DNA from: Symbiodinium natans
Lineage: Eukaryota > Sar > Dinophyceae > Suessiales > Symbiodiniaceae
Assembly: GCA_905221605.1 (NCBI GenBank)
Contig: CAJNDS010001048.1
Span: forward strand, 5,001 to 37,500
Reading direction: 5' to 3'
Length of the DNA stretch: 32,500 nt
Part shown: piece by piece, positions 7,773 to 17,531 of the stretch
How positions within the stretch are numbered: position 1 is the first letter of the stretch
How the letters are laid out: every line of letters starts with the position of its first letter
Made by a program: the position numbers and the translations under genes
Notes under the pieces: generated by a model
What the model was told of the DNA's origin: nothing
Seen by the model: the letters and a program-made list of their open reading frames with translations, nothing else
The model's database searches: none

Positions 7773-10193
7773 ATGGATCCGGCAGAAGATATGGAGCACG
7801 CCCTTCACCGCTGGCTAAGCGGACAAGTCGCCGATCATCAGGTTGTGCAAGTACTAGGACCCCAAATACTACAAAGATGGCAAGCACTCTTGGTGAGTAT
7901 CGTGGAGGAGGATGACACCCCCATCATCACGGACACGTCGTCGATGCCAGCCAGACCATGGACGACCAACTTGCACCCATCCAAGTACATGGAGATGCTC
8001 AGCACCACTGACGAGGGCATCAGCAACACCGTCAACAGATTTCGACAGCAAACCATGAAGGCCAAGATACTGCACCAATCCAGATTGCGAGCGGTGCAGA
8101 CCGACTACCCCGAGATAATCGGCCAAGGACGACTACAAGACATGGAAATCAAACCCGGTCGAGTTCTTGCCTCCGCGGAAAACCACGGTTCCATGCCCCA
8201 TACCCTTCCCCCTCCAACCTCCTCACAAGACCATGCGAACCAATTCCAGAGATGGTATCCGAATCGACAAACACCACCCCAGGACCACGCCACCGGCATG
8301 TCCATGGATTATGCGGACACGGACCAACCTGTCAGAGACCTACAAACCTGGCACACTGGAGCCTTCCCACACATTCCCGTACCTCCCGACCGCACAGTAC
8401 CTCCTCCCGAAGAACGGCGTCACAGAGAAGACAGATCCAGGTCGCCACTTCGAAACCCTGGTGTCCACACGATGGGCATGCACGTCAGCAGCTTGCAACA
8501 ACTGCTCGACAGCCTTGAACCAGCTGTGGACGCGCAATCCGTCACACAACATCACGACCAAGGCCGGCTACGCCCAGTTCTACCAGTGGATCAGATAGAG
8601 AAAGTGCAGCCGCAGTGGTGGAGACGACCGATTCGACCGGAACTTGTTCACATGCTACCTCCGGTTGAACCACACCATTGGGAACTCCAAGAGGACGGCA
8701 CACCCGTCATTCGATTCTTCCCCAACCGCATGACCTTCCTCCCGAAGCAGCTGGTGCACAAGTTCCCCTCACTCCAACAAGAACTTCAAAACAGCATCCT
8801 CATGACCTGGGACCAATACAAGGACGACGCATCCACCCACGTCCAGATGGCACGCTACGCCGACTCCGTCGACATTCCCCAACCCAAGCCCCGACACCTA
8901 CGACTACGTGCCCTTCTACACGAAATTCTATCAGGAACCGCTGCAGTTCACATCCTACAGTTCACAGCCATACAGTTTAGGATGCTCGTACGCAAAGGCA
9001 CTTGCCCAGATTTGGCCACAATGCCCAACATCTATCAGCTCTGGCACTGGGGCTACATCAAATTCCGAAGTGTGAACCCGGAACTCTGGATGTTCACACA
9101 CAACTTCGCAGATCCCAGAACTATGGGCAGGCTGGAGCAGACCTGCACTCACTTCCACAGAGTCTGGTCAGCACACGTCCTACCCAGCACGGCAGGATTG
9201 GTACCCCTGCTTCCGCCCATACAAGACCTCTGCGTGGTGCTCCATAGTACTACGCCACCCTTCCACCAGCCGATGCTTGCGAAGTACAACACCATCTCGG
9301 GCATCATGACCATGCAGGCGGTCAGCAACATAGTCTTCCGCAAGGCTCACCATGACCTACAGCTCCACAGAACATGGCCCAGCATCGATTCCCACACAGA
9401 ATGCCTTCAGGGAACCAACACGTTCCAGATTCCGGACCACTGGTCAACCAACATATGGACCGACACGCTTCAGAAGCTCACCCACACGACCAGATGGACG
9501 CCACCCTCCACTTCCGACATCCGCACCAAACTCACCATCGACCACCTCCACAGCGACACACTGCCCACCATGGTATGGACACCGAGATTCGCCTTACCCC
9601 TCACCTCCCAACAGATCCACGCAGTTCAAGTCTCCACCCAAGCAGCACATGTACTACATCGACTTTGGGACCCACTCATCTTCACCTTTGCGGACCCTTG
9701 CCACACCATCGACGGTTTCGACGCCAAGCGGACAAGCCGGCCTGATTTGATTGGCAAATTTCACCGACTGAGTCCAGGAGGACAAACGCCAATGTTAGCA
9801 ATCCCGGCCAGCAGCGTGATGGAGACACAGTTGGACTGGGCCTGGTTCCAAACCACTACGGCATCCAGTTCCTCGTTCAGATGGCTGTCTCTACCCCTTG
9901 CAGTCATCGGACACCCCAGGACGCACTCGGTCTTTTGGACACACCCGAAGATATCAGGCCAAATCCAACGTCACCAAGCTCTACATGTACATCAAACCAC
10001 GTGGCTGGCGGTATCGGGAACACCTACAGCCTTCCAAGAGGATCCAGACATCAAGCAGAATCAAGCGCAGGCCACGCCAACCCAGGAGGAATGGACGGAC
10101 TTCATCAACCAACGACAAGCTCTACTAGAACTTCAACGACGCACCACCGTTGACCAAGAAGCAGGCCAACATCAATGGAAGTATGTGAAGTGA
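7773..10193 (+). CDS. g2: unrecognised 806-aa protein
   Basis: An intact ORF starting ATCATGGATCC and ending at tandem stops (TGATGA). Residues ~1-110 look folded (MDPAEDMEHALHRWLSGQV). About 120-240 is Pro/Gln-rich and disordered with a small SR-like patch (EDRSRSPLRNPG near 215). From ~290 (PELVHMLPPVEPHHWELQ) to ~760 the protein is dense in Trp, His and hydrophobic residues, with RLEQTCTHFHRVWSAHVLP near ~450. That patch resembles an L...TC..F helix also seen in g8-g10. No catalytic motif is recognised. Codon choice is strongly C-ending, like the other interior genes. A structural or nucleic-acid-associated role would be pure inference. Confidence 0.75.
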   Translation: MDPAEDMEHALHRWLSGQVADHQVVQVLGPQILQRWQALLVSIVEEDDTPIITDTSSMPARPWTTNLHPSKYMEMLSTTDEGISNTVNRFRQQTMKAKILHQSRLRAVQTDYPEIIGQGRLQDMEIKPGRVLASAENHGSMPHTLPPPTSSQDHANQFQRWYPNRQTPPQDHATGMSMDYADTDQPVRDLQTWHTGAFPHIPVPPDRTVPPPEERRHREDRSRSPLRNPGVHTMGMHVSSLQQLLDSLEPAVDAQSVTQHHDQGRLRPVLPVDQIEKVQPQWWRRPIRPELVHMLPPVEPHHWELQEDGTPVIRFFPNRMTFLPKQLVHKFPSLQQELQNSILMTWDQYKDDASTHVQMARYADSVDIPQPKPRHLRLRALLHEILSGTAAVHILQFTAIQFRMLVRKGTCPDLATMPNIYQLWHWGYIKFRSVNPELWMFTHNFADPRTMGRLEQTCTHFHRVWSAHVLPSTAGLVPLLPPIQDLCVVLHSTTPPFHQPMLAKYNTISGIMTMQAVSNIVFRKAHHDLQLHRTWPSIDSHTECLQGTNTFQIPDHWSTNIWTDTLQKLTHTTRWTPPSTSDIRTKLTIDHLHSDTLPTMVWTPRFALPLTSQQIHAVQVSTQAAHVLHRLWDPLIFTFADPCHTIDGFDAKRTSRPDLIGKFHRLSPGGQTPMLAIPASSVMETQLDWAWFQTTTASSSSFRWLSLPLAVIGHPRTHSVFWTHPKISGQIQRHQALHVHQTTWLAVSGTPTAFQEDPDIKQNQAQATPTQEEWTDFINQRQALLELQRRTTVDQEAGQHQWKYVK

Positions 10194-10413
10194 TGAAGTC
10201 CCAGCAACGACAGTTTCACGATGGAACGAGCTCAGCCACATGCACCCGTTGAGAGAAGTTGCAGCCATATGCACCTCACATCCTGCATGCAATTTTCGGA
10301 ACACGCTGCCTCTGCAAGTGTAGTGTTTCTTGCGCCTGACACAGCCGTTGCGTGCCTCACGTAGGCTTCTTCACTAACAGCTGAACATCTCAGCATCCCC
10401 AGACCCCCACGCC
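10194..10413 (+). other. Inter-gene region g2-g3a
   Basis: 220 nt without an ORF. GCATGCA occurs at 10285-10291. CTTCTTCACTAACAGCTGAAC (near 10367-10387) has a CTAAC branch-like word with nearby AGs, compatible with a trans-splice acceptor for g3a. Confidence 0.4.
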
Positions 10414-10974
10414 ATGGCAGACAGACGTGATCGCCACGATCAACGACATGCTCAATGGCATGCAGACTCACACAGACGAGGCAATCGTTCCAGACGATCC
10501 AGATCACCCAGAAGATTCAGCACGCCAAGACCATCTAGGAGGCATCGCACTAGGTCGGCATCACCGAGATCCACGCGCACATTCCACTCCAACCCACGTC
10601 CTAGCTCGGGACCAACTTTGACCCCCAGATCCACATTCACAACGTCCCACACGCCTCTTCATCACGGACAAGATTCGGTGTACAACCCACGACGAGATCG
10701 CCACCGTCACGATCAGCGACTCCCGATATACGGGAACTCTCCCATCCAATCTACTCAATCTTCGGCCCCTACCCCAGCCCGCCCTAACCCCAAAGAACGC
10801 GCCAAGAAAATGCTCCAGGACATCTTCCACCAGCCCAACAATGACCTCCCAGACCATTGGGATTCCACCGAGCTGCTCTACGACAAAAACCAGTATGGAG
10901 GAGTCCAGATGCCCAGAATGCCACGTCATCGGCCAAGAAAAATGGCACGGCAGGTATGGATCCTTTCGACATAA
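10414..10974 (+). CDS. g3a: SR-rich ORF, 186 aa, overlaps g3b
   Basis: Starts GCCATGG. Residues 1-60 are dominated by Arg, Ser and His (GNRSRRSRSPRRFSTPRPS), typical of RNA-binding SR proteins. Residues ~60-130 are polar, then a more ordered stretch DLPDHWDSTELLYDKNQYG. The ORF ends at 10974, inside the Gag-like ORF g3b, which lies in the -1 frame. Because SR-rich N-termini commonly lead into RNA-binding Gag-like proteins, g3a may be the N-terminal part of g3b, joined by -1 frameshifting, or split by a sequencing or natural indel near 10900-10955. It could also be a separate protein followed by reinitiation at ATG 10956, which gives a 19-nt overlap. Confidence 0.65.
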   Translation: MADRRDRHDQRHAQWHADSHRRGNRSRRSRSPRRFSTPRPSRRHRTRSASPRSTRTFHSNPRPSSGPTLTPRSTFTTSHTPLHHGQDSVYNPRRDRHRHDQRLPIYGNSPIQSTQSSAPTPARPNPKERAKKMLQDIFHQPNNDLPDHWDSTELLYDKNQYGGVQMPRMPRHRPRKMARQVWILST

Positions 10975-12119
10975 AACTCTGGCAAGTGGCCTTCGAGGGC
11001 AAGCACAATTATATGTTGCGACAACTCGCCAACGGAAGATGGACTCAGTTCCAAGGCCACAAGTCACTACCCGATGCCGTGTTTCACATGAAACTCTCCA
11101 CCTTCATCCGCAACCGCAACATTCGCATCGAGACCATCGCAGTCAACTATTGGAAGTGGAAGAACGGTACTGAAATGCTGCCCTCTGAAGCCCAACGGAA
11201 GGAAGCCATGGAGATGCTCGTCGCCAACATTGGAGACCTCCTCATGCGCTACAACAATCCCCCCGCTGTACAACCCCAAGTACGTGCCCAACTAGCACAG
11301 AAAGAAGCGGAGATAGCAGGATTGCGCGCACAGCTGGCAAGTCAGAGCCGCAAGACACCCTTCCCGCAGGGCATCATCCCACCTACCCAAACCCAGATGC
11401 CCAACTTCTTCGAAACAGGCACCAGCAAGACTTCACCATCATCCGGTAAACAACCACATCCACACCGAGATCCGTGCGCTCAGGACAACACCCACGACCT
11501 TGTGCAGGTTATCGACGCCGACGACGCCCAAGTATCGCAACCGATAGCATCCGAAGCAGCCGAACAAGCACCTCAACCCCCTCCCCCACTTCACCCCCAC
11601 CCGCCTACCGTGGAAGACGAGTTGGACCCCAACCTCATTGGAGGCATCACCACACCCTCCTACCACCCCAGCCCAAGATCTCCGGTTACAGGTGAACCAG
11701 CATCCAGCCGCCCGTTCGAATCACCAGGCGGCAGACAAAACAAAGTCCTCCTCGACATCGTCAACGCATTCGACGACGAAGAACTCATCCAGTATCTTAG
11801 CGGCATAGCTCCGAAGCGAGAAGCAGGTGACAAGGCCAAAATGGACAAGATCCGACAAGTACATGAACTCACCAGCTCGCTATCAAGATACGCGGCCCCG
11901 TCAGCAACCACCTGGATCTCCACCCTCAAGATGTCTGGACCTAAACTACAGGCCCAGAAAGAAATTGCCAAGAGACTCACGGTGTATGCGGAGGCGCATC
12001 CAAAAGATCAGGCATACCAGGACATGGTGAAGGCCTGGTCTCTTCCCAAGCTCACCAACACAGCAGGGACGGCAGCAGTCGCTATCGTGGTGGCAGGCCT
12101 CGCTTCATACCTACATTGA
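10857..12119 (+). CDS. g3b: Gag-like coiled-coil protein upstream of the RT, up to 420 aa
   Basis: The open frame's first ATG is 10857, but the residues before ATG 10956 read as chance sequence, so 10956 (MDPFDIKLWQVAFEGKHNY) is an equally good start. A compact region (IKLWQVAFEGK to ~residue 135) comes first. A short coiled coil follows at ~143-164 (RAQLAQKEAEIAGLRAQLAS), then a Pro-rich disordered part (~170-290) and a folded-looking C-terminal part (NKVLLDIVNAFDDEELIQYL). It ends in a hydrophobic segment (AGTAAVAIVVAGLASYL, ~403-419). The stop at 12117-12119 is followed in frame by the RT ORF with only six codons between, which suggests a Gag-Pol arrangement. No CCHC knuckle is seen in this frame. 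Family not recognised; the Gag-like role is inferred from position. Confidence 0.65.
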   Translation: MGFHRAALRQKPVWRSPDAQNATSSAKKNGTAGMDPFDIKLWQVAFEGKHNYMLRQLANGRWTQFQGHKSLPDAVFHMKLSTFIRNRNIRIETIAVNYWKWKNGTEMLPSEAQRKEAMEMLVANIGDLLMRYNNPPAVQPQVRAQLAQKEAEIAGLRAQLASQSRKTPFPQGIIPPTQTQMPNFFETGTSKTSPSSGKQPHPHRDPCAQDNTHDLVQVIDADDAQVSQPIASEAAEQAPQPPPPLHPHPPTVEDELDPNLIGGITTPSYHPSPRSPVTGEPASSRPFESPGGRQNKVLLDIVNAFDDEELIQYLSGIAPKREAGDKAKMDKIRQVHELTSSLSRYAAPSATTWISTLKMSGPKLQAQKEIAKRLTVYAEAHPKDQAYQDMVKAWSLPKLTNTAGTAAVAIVVAGLASYLH

Positions 12120-12123
12120 CTAG
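12117..12123 (+). other. Candidate stop-codon readthrough site UGA-CUA-G
   Basis: The g3b stop and its 3' context read TGA CTA GGT ACC CTA CTC, then ACA and the RT's ATG, all in one frame with no other stop. UGA followed by CUA (best as UGACUAG) is an established efficient readthrough context, used by some viruses and by mammalian genes. It would produce a g3b-g4 fusion linking the Gag-like part to the endonuclease-RT. Confidence 0.6.
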
Positions 12124-12137
12124 GTACCCTACTCACA

Positions 12138-14772
12138 ATGCAGCAACCCTCCAGACGACTCAACCGCATACACTCTTCCATGGTGAAGTGCATGGACATC
12201 GCGAAGAGCGTGGTCCAATACACATTTCACCGCATACCTTTCTTACACAGATACTCCACTTGGCTCTACGGCAAGTTTTGGCTCACCGCTCTTTGCCATT
12301 TTCCTCGACGCCAAGTAGATCGACGCAGACTGGTACGCCTCAAGCAGTTTCACCGTATCACCCCGGAGGTCTACACATTCGAATTTTTCAATCAGCCGAA
12401 CGCAGTGTACTGGAGAGTCGACCACGGACGCATGTTTGAGCACCTCTATATTGGCAGCACCTCCACGAAAGTCACAGTCAGAGAAGACAACCGACGCAGA
12501 AAACACAACGCACTCGCCGCTCAAAAACTGGTCAACGCAGAACCAGCCATACACTACTGGCACACCACCAACACATATTGGGAGTTCGTTCCGATCAAAG
12601 TCCGCAGCGTTGACGATGTGGCAGAGTTGCACATGATTGAGCAGGCAGACATCGCGGACCTCCAACCCTCCCTCAACGCCCCCTTCATCTACAAACACTT
12701 CAAAGAAGACACAGGCCACACCTTCCAACCCAAGATCATTTGCGACGTCAACGTGCTGGCAACCAAACTACGTGCCCGACTACATCGACACCTAGGCAGG
12801 AAAACTAGACCTTGGCGAGCCGTCAAGGTACAGATAGACACCAAAACGCGCATGTGGGGCCTCCTCACCGCCCTGTGCTCCACCACGGCTCTGCGATGGA
12901 AAACCACCAGAACGTTGATGAGCAGCAACTTCCCGGCCGAGAACATATACACGCTACTACGAATGACCAACATCCTTGAATCCCCATACAAGGAGTTCTG
13001 CAAGGCAGCATTGGTCAAGGCACTGGACAAGAGACATATGGAGACCCCTAACATAAGACCCCTCGTCACCAGTTTGCTGCCACCTATGGAAGAATGCCAA
13101 CGCCATCTCCGAGAAGTTCTACGCGCCATCATCGCGAGCCACTACCACGAACTATGCCCACTACATGTTCCGAAGACCACGGTGGTAGCCAAACCAGGAT
13201 CCAGCATCGAGGCCCAGTGCCACAACTGGCAGCGAATGTGTTTTGGACCGAAACTTACGAGAAGATGCACTTGCCCCAACCCCACACAGGAACTCAGTGA
13301 ACATCAAGTCATCGACCTTCAGACCGCACACGCATCACCAGAAGACCCTCTATACCACATCGTCACCTACTCGTCCAAGACGGGCACCTTCCCGGAACCA
13401 GATACTTGGATTTCGCAGACGACGGAAGATGTTCGAAAATGGTGCAGACGCAATGGACTCTCCATCCCATCCAGGGAGGCCGTGCAGCTCGCCCTTGCCC
13501 CGGCGGCACAGCTCAGCCACAACGTGAAGGAGGAACACGTGAACCACCACATGGTCAAAAGCCTCAAAACCCAGTACAGCGACTACATCATCGCGTGCGA
13601 GGACCACCATCCCCACAAGATGCTAGCGCACTGCCCCCTCCACTTCCAACAGCTCATGGACAAGATGTACGGCGACCCTGAAGTCTTCACCAAGATCAAC
13701 ATCACCCCGACCACAGCGGCGCACAACGCGTGGCAACAACTTCCCCAAAACATCAAGACAAGATACGCCTGGGGCATCAACCCAAACCGCAAGGACAAAG
13801 TCCCGGTGTCCTACATCTTCCCCAAGCGCAAGAAGGGCTTCATCAAGTCACGGCCCATTGTCTCGTTCGCCCAGCACTTCGCCAAGAAGCTCTTCTCCAC
13901 GGTCGCCAAGATCATCACCAACATCATGTACATCTCTTTCCCCCAAGCGCTGCAACAGGACAACTCCTACAAGATCTTCAAGGAACTTCACACCTTCATG
14001 AACTACAACAACGCGGACATGCACATGCAGATCGCGGACCTCGCGGGCTTCTTCACCAGTGTCCCACAGGAACGTATCCTCCAAGCCCTCATGATCACCA
14101 TGGACAAGTACTTCGCCAACTCCCAGCACGGCTTTGACACATGGCAGGACGTCTCCATCACCTACGACCCCAAAAAGACGCTTAGGACGGCCAGAACGTT
14201 CAATGGGAAGTACAAGCAGATCAACCATGGTCGACGCACCATCTACATGCACGACATCTGGGAGATCACTCAGTACGTCCTGAAGTGCAGCTACTTCACC
14301 TCCCAACAACAAGTATACAAGCAGACCAGAGGCAGCCCAATGGGACACCCAATGTCACCGGTGTTGTGCCACATGGTCTGTTGTGTCGAAGAACATCAAT
14401 GGCATGAGACATATCGCATAGCCTTGGCATCATGCGCAATTCTCGACCGCTTCGCCAAGAGATATGTTGACGACCGCATTTGCATCCTGCCACAAAGTTG
14501 GGCGTTGGAAGAACAAGAAGAAGCCAACTACCTCGGATGCAACATCAACCTACACCGCAAAGAAGTTCGCCTCATTCTCCCCTCACAGACACACCAGCTC
14601 CTTTCGCCACGGGGATCCACACCTATGGTCCACCGTCAGTGCATACCGAACGAGACGCCACATGATCTCAAAGATAGCGTACCCCGAGCCGGTTCGTCTA
14701 CAACAACTCCGAGAACTTCGCGCCCTCTACCAAGCCCACGACCCAGACATGCTGACGTTTGTGCATAGATGA
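12138..14772 (+). CDS. g4: permuted Penelope-like GIY-YIG endonuclease-reverse transcriptase (frame shift near 3' end)
   Basis: The N-terminal GIY-YIG nuclease has Y104-I105-G106 (EHLYIGSTST), conserved-type R115, H123, the metal-binding-type E168 (LHMIEQADI) and LQPSLN (175-180). A linker carries a possible Zn cluster: C361, H362, C368 and the CTC pair C377/C379. RT motifs follow: A at D634 (DLAGFFTSVP), B at ~729 (QTRGSPMGHPMSP) and C at Y776-VDD (RYVDD). Penelope-type RTs share this RYVDD and G.PMG style. An endonuclease ahead of the RT is the Naiad/Chlamys order, the reverse of canonical Penelope. Frame 12138 ends at 14768, but thumb-like sequence (STVSAYRTRRHMISKIAYP, then LRELRALYQAHD) lies in the +1 frame ending at 14772. 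The switch falls within about 14575-14640, for example at the GGGG run 14611-14614. This could be an indel, an assembly error or programmed recoding. Predicted to nick target DNA and copy element RNA. Confidence 0.85.
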
Positions 14773-15061
14773 CTCGAAGTACCACAGCAAAATCAATATC
14801 AAAGACCGCCAGCAAGTGCCCATGATGCGCAGTGACGGATTGCAGTCGTTGAGGTCCCCAAACCTTTCCTCCCCAAGCCCCGTGTCCCGCAGTGAAGTGT
14901 GATTTTGATCATGCACATCATGCAATCATGTGAAGTCCGCCCCTACCCTTTCCCGCACCCACCCAGAGCGCTTCTCTTCAGTGGCTGACGCAGTGACAGA
15001 CGTAGCATAGAAGAAGTTGCCCGGCTGATAGACCAACAAGTCGATCATCCAATTCTTCACC
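14773..15061 (+). other. Inter-gene region g4-g5
   Basis: 289 nt with no ORF. A pyrimidine-rich tract (CGCCCCTACCCTTTCCCGCACC, about 14939-14960) is followed by CTTCTCTTCAG near 14973-14983, a good candidate trans-splice acceptor for g5. Confidence 0.4.
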
Positions 15062-15847
15062 ATGCCGACCAACAAGATGCACGAGGAGCAGACCATTCCG
15101 GATCCTCAGCCAGCAAGCCAGCAACATCCCAATAACCAACCGGAGACAATGCAGACAGCCTCCGAGATCCCAGATGAGATCGCCAACCCCAACGATCCAA
15201 CCCACCAGACCACGGACGACGCGGTGAAGCTCCTCATAGACACAGTATCCTCGCAAGCAGAGAAGATCCGGACCCTCGACCAGACCGTCTTCCAGCTGGA
15301 ACAAGAGCTCGCTTTCGTCTACGAGCGCACCTGCAGCCAATCAGTATTAGAAGAACTCCTGGACGTCAAACGAGCGGCGTACAGGGCGGACTCATCAAGA
15401 GTCTCCACCTCCAACGACATCAGCCGGCACAAAGGTTCCATCCGCGATCTTCACCTACAGCTCAACGATATCCAACGTGATCAAACTCTCCAAGCCAGAC
15501 GACTACAGGAACTAGGAGGACGACTAGATGCTCTTGGACATCAAACTCGCCAACAACTACAAGAATTACGAGACAGACTCCGCCTCCATACCACCATCCC
15601 GCAGGACCCTCATCCAATATCCCACACCACCATCTACGCAAGCCTGGACGAGACAAGAACTCGCTTGGACACCGTCGACCAGCTCCTTTCTCGACACGAC
15701 CAAAGCATCAAGTACCTGTGCAGGTGCCTTCGATCCGCAACCGGCTCAGCTACATCCTCCAGACAGGCACCCATTGGACAGTACAGATCAAACTCCAGGG
15801 CCCCGCTCGAAAGAGATGATCCTCTACAGCATCTTCAAGATCCATGA
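15062..15847 (+). CDS. g5: coiled-coil protein, 261 aa
   Basis: Starts CACCATGC. Residues 1-55 are Pro/Gln/Thr-rich and disordered. About 55-85 (VKLLIDTVSSQAEKIRTLDQ) and 115-175 (GSIRDLHLQLNDIQRDQTLQ, LQELGGRLDALGHQTRQQLQ) have heptad-like spacing of Leu/Ile with many Gln, Glu and Arg, which indicates long coiled coils. A further helix, DETRTRLDTVDQLLSRHDQS, lies near 195-215. The protein should oligomerise. Coiled-coil proteins next to the RT are common as Gag/ORF1-type partners in retroelements, so an RNP-assembly role is possible but not shown. The frame ends at a TGA and is followed by ~115 nt that also look coding-like in two frames, so a C-terminal break cannot be excluded. Confidence 0.7.
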   Translation: MPTNKMHEEQTIPDPQPASQQHPNNQPETMQTASEIPDEIANPNDPTHQTTDDAVKLLIDTVSSQAEKIRTLDQTVFQLEQELAFVYERTCSQSVLEELLDVKRAAYRADSSRVSTSNDISRHKGSIRDLHLQLNDIQRDQTLQARRLQELGGRLDALGHQTRQQLQELRDRLRLHTTIPQDPHPISHTTIYASLDETRTRLDTVDQLLSRHDQSIKYLCRCLRSATGSATSSRQAPIGQYRSNSRAPLERDDPLQHLQDP

Positions 15848-16191
15848 CCTCAAGAATCGGAACCCGGAACCGGTACAATTCATCTGTCCACTCAACGACG
15901 TCGTGCAGAACGCAAAGTTGGATGATAACTGGCCTCAACAGCACCGCCACAGCATCCAGTAACATTGTTACGCTTTGGTCAATTTTGTTTTCACCAAAAA
16001 CGATTCCTGTTCTATCTCACCTACATCCGACGCTTGGCTTGGAGTGAGCAAAAGAACCGAGACCAAGCGCGAGTCCCGCACCTTCATGTTTCATGATAAA
16101 CTTCATCTTACCCCCATCCCTTTGTGACGGAACCCCTTGACGTTGATTGCATACGGAAACTCACGTACTGTGCAGCTGACCATCATGAAAC
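15848..16191 (+). other. Inter-gene region g5-g6
   Basis: 344 nt. The first ~115 nt may be lost coding sequence of g5: the g5 frame stays open for 24 codons after its TGA. The rest is non-coding, with TTTTGTTTTCACC near 15987 and a pyrimidine tract CTTCATCTTACCCCCATCCC near 16091. Confidence 0.4.
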
Positions 16192-17187
16192 ATGACAGAT
16201 TGTTTGGATCGAGTAACGTTTTCATCGCTCATCCACCACCACGGAGATGAACGTCCCCGGCGAAACAGATCGCGGTCCTGCAGACGAAGTCCCCGCACTA
16301 CCAGAGCAACAAGGCTGGCCATGGACTCAAGAGACCCACCTCGACGACATCGAACGGAGAATCCGCCTCAACCAGAGCCTCTCAGCCAGCAAAAACTGGC
16401 GCTACAAAGTGCAGTTTCCACGGCAAAGACCCAGGTCATCCAACTTATGGAGGACATCAGCGTCGGGGACCTCTCCAACCTCCTCTTTGACCATTCCATC
16501 ACTATGAACGCGATACAGAAGATCTTCGACATCAACTCTACCGCACTCAAATTACGTGAACACGTGCACCAAGCTGACCTGTTCAGAACCCTCCTCAAGA
16601 GCTTTCAGGACGCCAAGGGTGACACCGTGATACGCAGTTCCGAAGCGCTGAACTGGTTCACACCCATTTCGCTGGCAGTTCCAACAAAGCGCCCGGGTTG
16701 CACCGTCTACGAGTTCATCGACATGATGGACAGACAGCAGATCACTGAAAACGGCATGTACAAGATCCTGGAAGACGACACCGTGGACAGCATCAAGAAC
16801 TACCGCCGCACCTTTGAGGACCTCCAGCAAGCAGAAAACCAACTAGTCGTCACCAAGACCATCGCAGTCAAAGCTAAACCCAAGTCTCCAAGAACATCGC
16901 GCGCCTCGTCATCGACGGCGCCGGGACCGGCACGACATGATTCTCAGTCGACCAGACATCCGGCATCATCGCACCGAGGAGACAATGACCCCAGACCCAC
17001 ACCACCAGCACCCACGGACCCCACTCCCAGACCCAACCCCAAACCCATGCCCCGTGCCCAGAGTCACCCCACCTGGCAGCACTACGGATGCCGACTGTAC
17101 TGCGCGTGCGGGGGATGGTGTGCCAAAGAAGGCACGCACACAGTCCACCTATGCCGGAGATGCATGAATCGAGCCATCGGAAGTTGA
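16192..17187 (+). CDS. g6: SR-rich protein with a C-terminal Cys/His cluster, up to 331 aa
   Basis: The start is uncertain. ATG 16192 is the longest. ATG 16321 (MDSRDPPRRHR) would give a 288-aa protein. A good acceptor-like CCACCACCACGGAG ends at 16246, directly before an ATG in another frame that opens only 86 codons. The N-terminus from 16192 is SR/Arg-rich (RNRSRSCRRSPRTTR). Residues ~75-215 look alpha-helical and folded (SAVSTAKTQVIQLMEDISVG, later TVYEFIDMMDRQQITENGMY). A basic, Pro-rich linker (~225-295) follows. The C-terminus has a dense Cys/His cluster, C300, C304, C306, C310, H316, H319, C321 and C324 (CACGGWCAKEGTHTVHLCRR), probably a zinc-binding module. Family not recognised; RNA or DNA binding is plausible from composition. 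Confidence 0.65.
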   Translation: MTDCLDRVTFSSLIHHHGDERPRRNRSRSCRRSPRTTRATRLAMDSRDPPRRHRTENPPQPEPLSQQKLALQSAVSTAKTQVIQLMEDISVGDLSNLLFDHSITMNAIQKIFDINSTALKLREHVHQADLFRTLLKSFQDAKGDTVIRSSEALNWFTPISLAVPTKRPGCTVYEFIDMMDRQQITENGMYKILEDDTVDSIKNYRRTFEDLQQAENQLVVTKTIAVKAKPKSPRTSRASSSTAPGPARHDSQSTRHPASSHRGDNDPRPTPPAPTDPTPRPNPKPMPRAQSHPTWQHYGCRLYCACGGWCAKEGTHTVHLCRRCMNRAIGS

Positions 17188-17531
17188 TGATGATGATAGT
17201 GAGATCAGCGGAGTTCTCTGACGTAGGGTGGTATATGCAATTCCTTAAGACGAAGTGTGTCTTGAGATGGCGCTGCCGGACGGAGATTCGGCAAGCGCAA
17301 CATGTCTGCCGGCATCATAAGCACAAAACCTGCTCCGTGGAGAGGTCTGAAGTGCATGCACCATGTCAATCCGCACACTGAGTTTTTGACCTGATTGAAA
17401 GCTGACAGGACCTGTAGGGACAGTAGGTACTAACATGAGTGAGATTGCGTGATACTGCGGAAGCCAAACCATTTTCAGATCAACCACACTCGCACCATCA
17501 CCCATTCACCTTTCCCCGATCGCCCCACCTC
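17188..17531 (+). other. Inter-gene region g6-g7
   Basis: 344 nt with no supported ORF. It contains GCATGCA at 17354-17360. A perfect TACTAAC word at 17428-17434 is followed by CCATTTTCAG ending at 17478, the arrangement of a branch point and 3' splice acceptor. Confidence 0.5.
17428..17478 (+). promoter_or_regulatory. Candidate trans-splice acceptor for g7
   Basis: TACTAAC (17428-17434) lies 44 nt upstream of the AG in CCATTTTCAG (AG at 17477-17478). Dinoflagellate mRNAs receive a spliced leader at such AGs. Use of this site would remove the upstream in-frame ATG at 17439 and favour the start at 17532. Confidence 0.35.

Noticed and set aside
15528-15962. 144-codon + ORF overlapping g5
   Set aside because: It overlaps the coiled coil off-frame. 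Its last 40 residues look somewhat protein-like, so a broken g5 tail is possible, but it is not supported as a gene.
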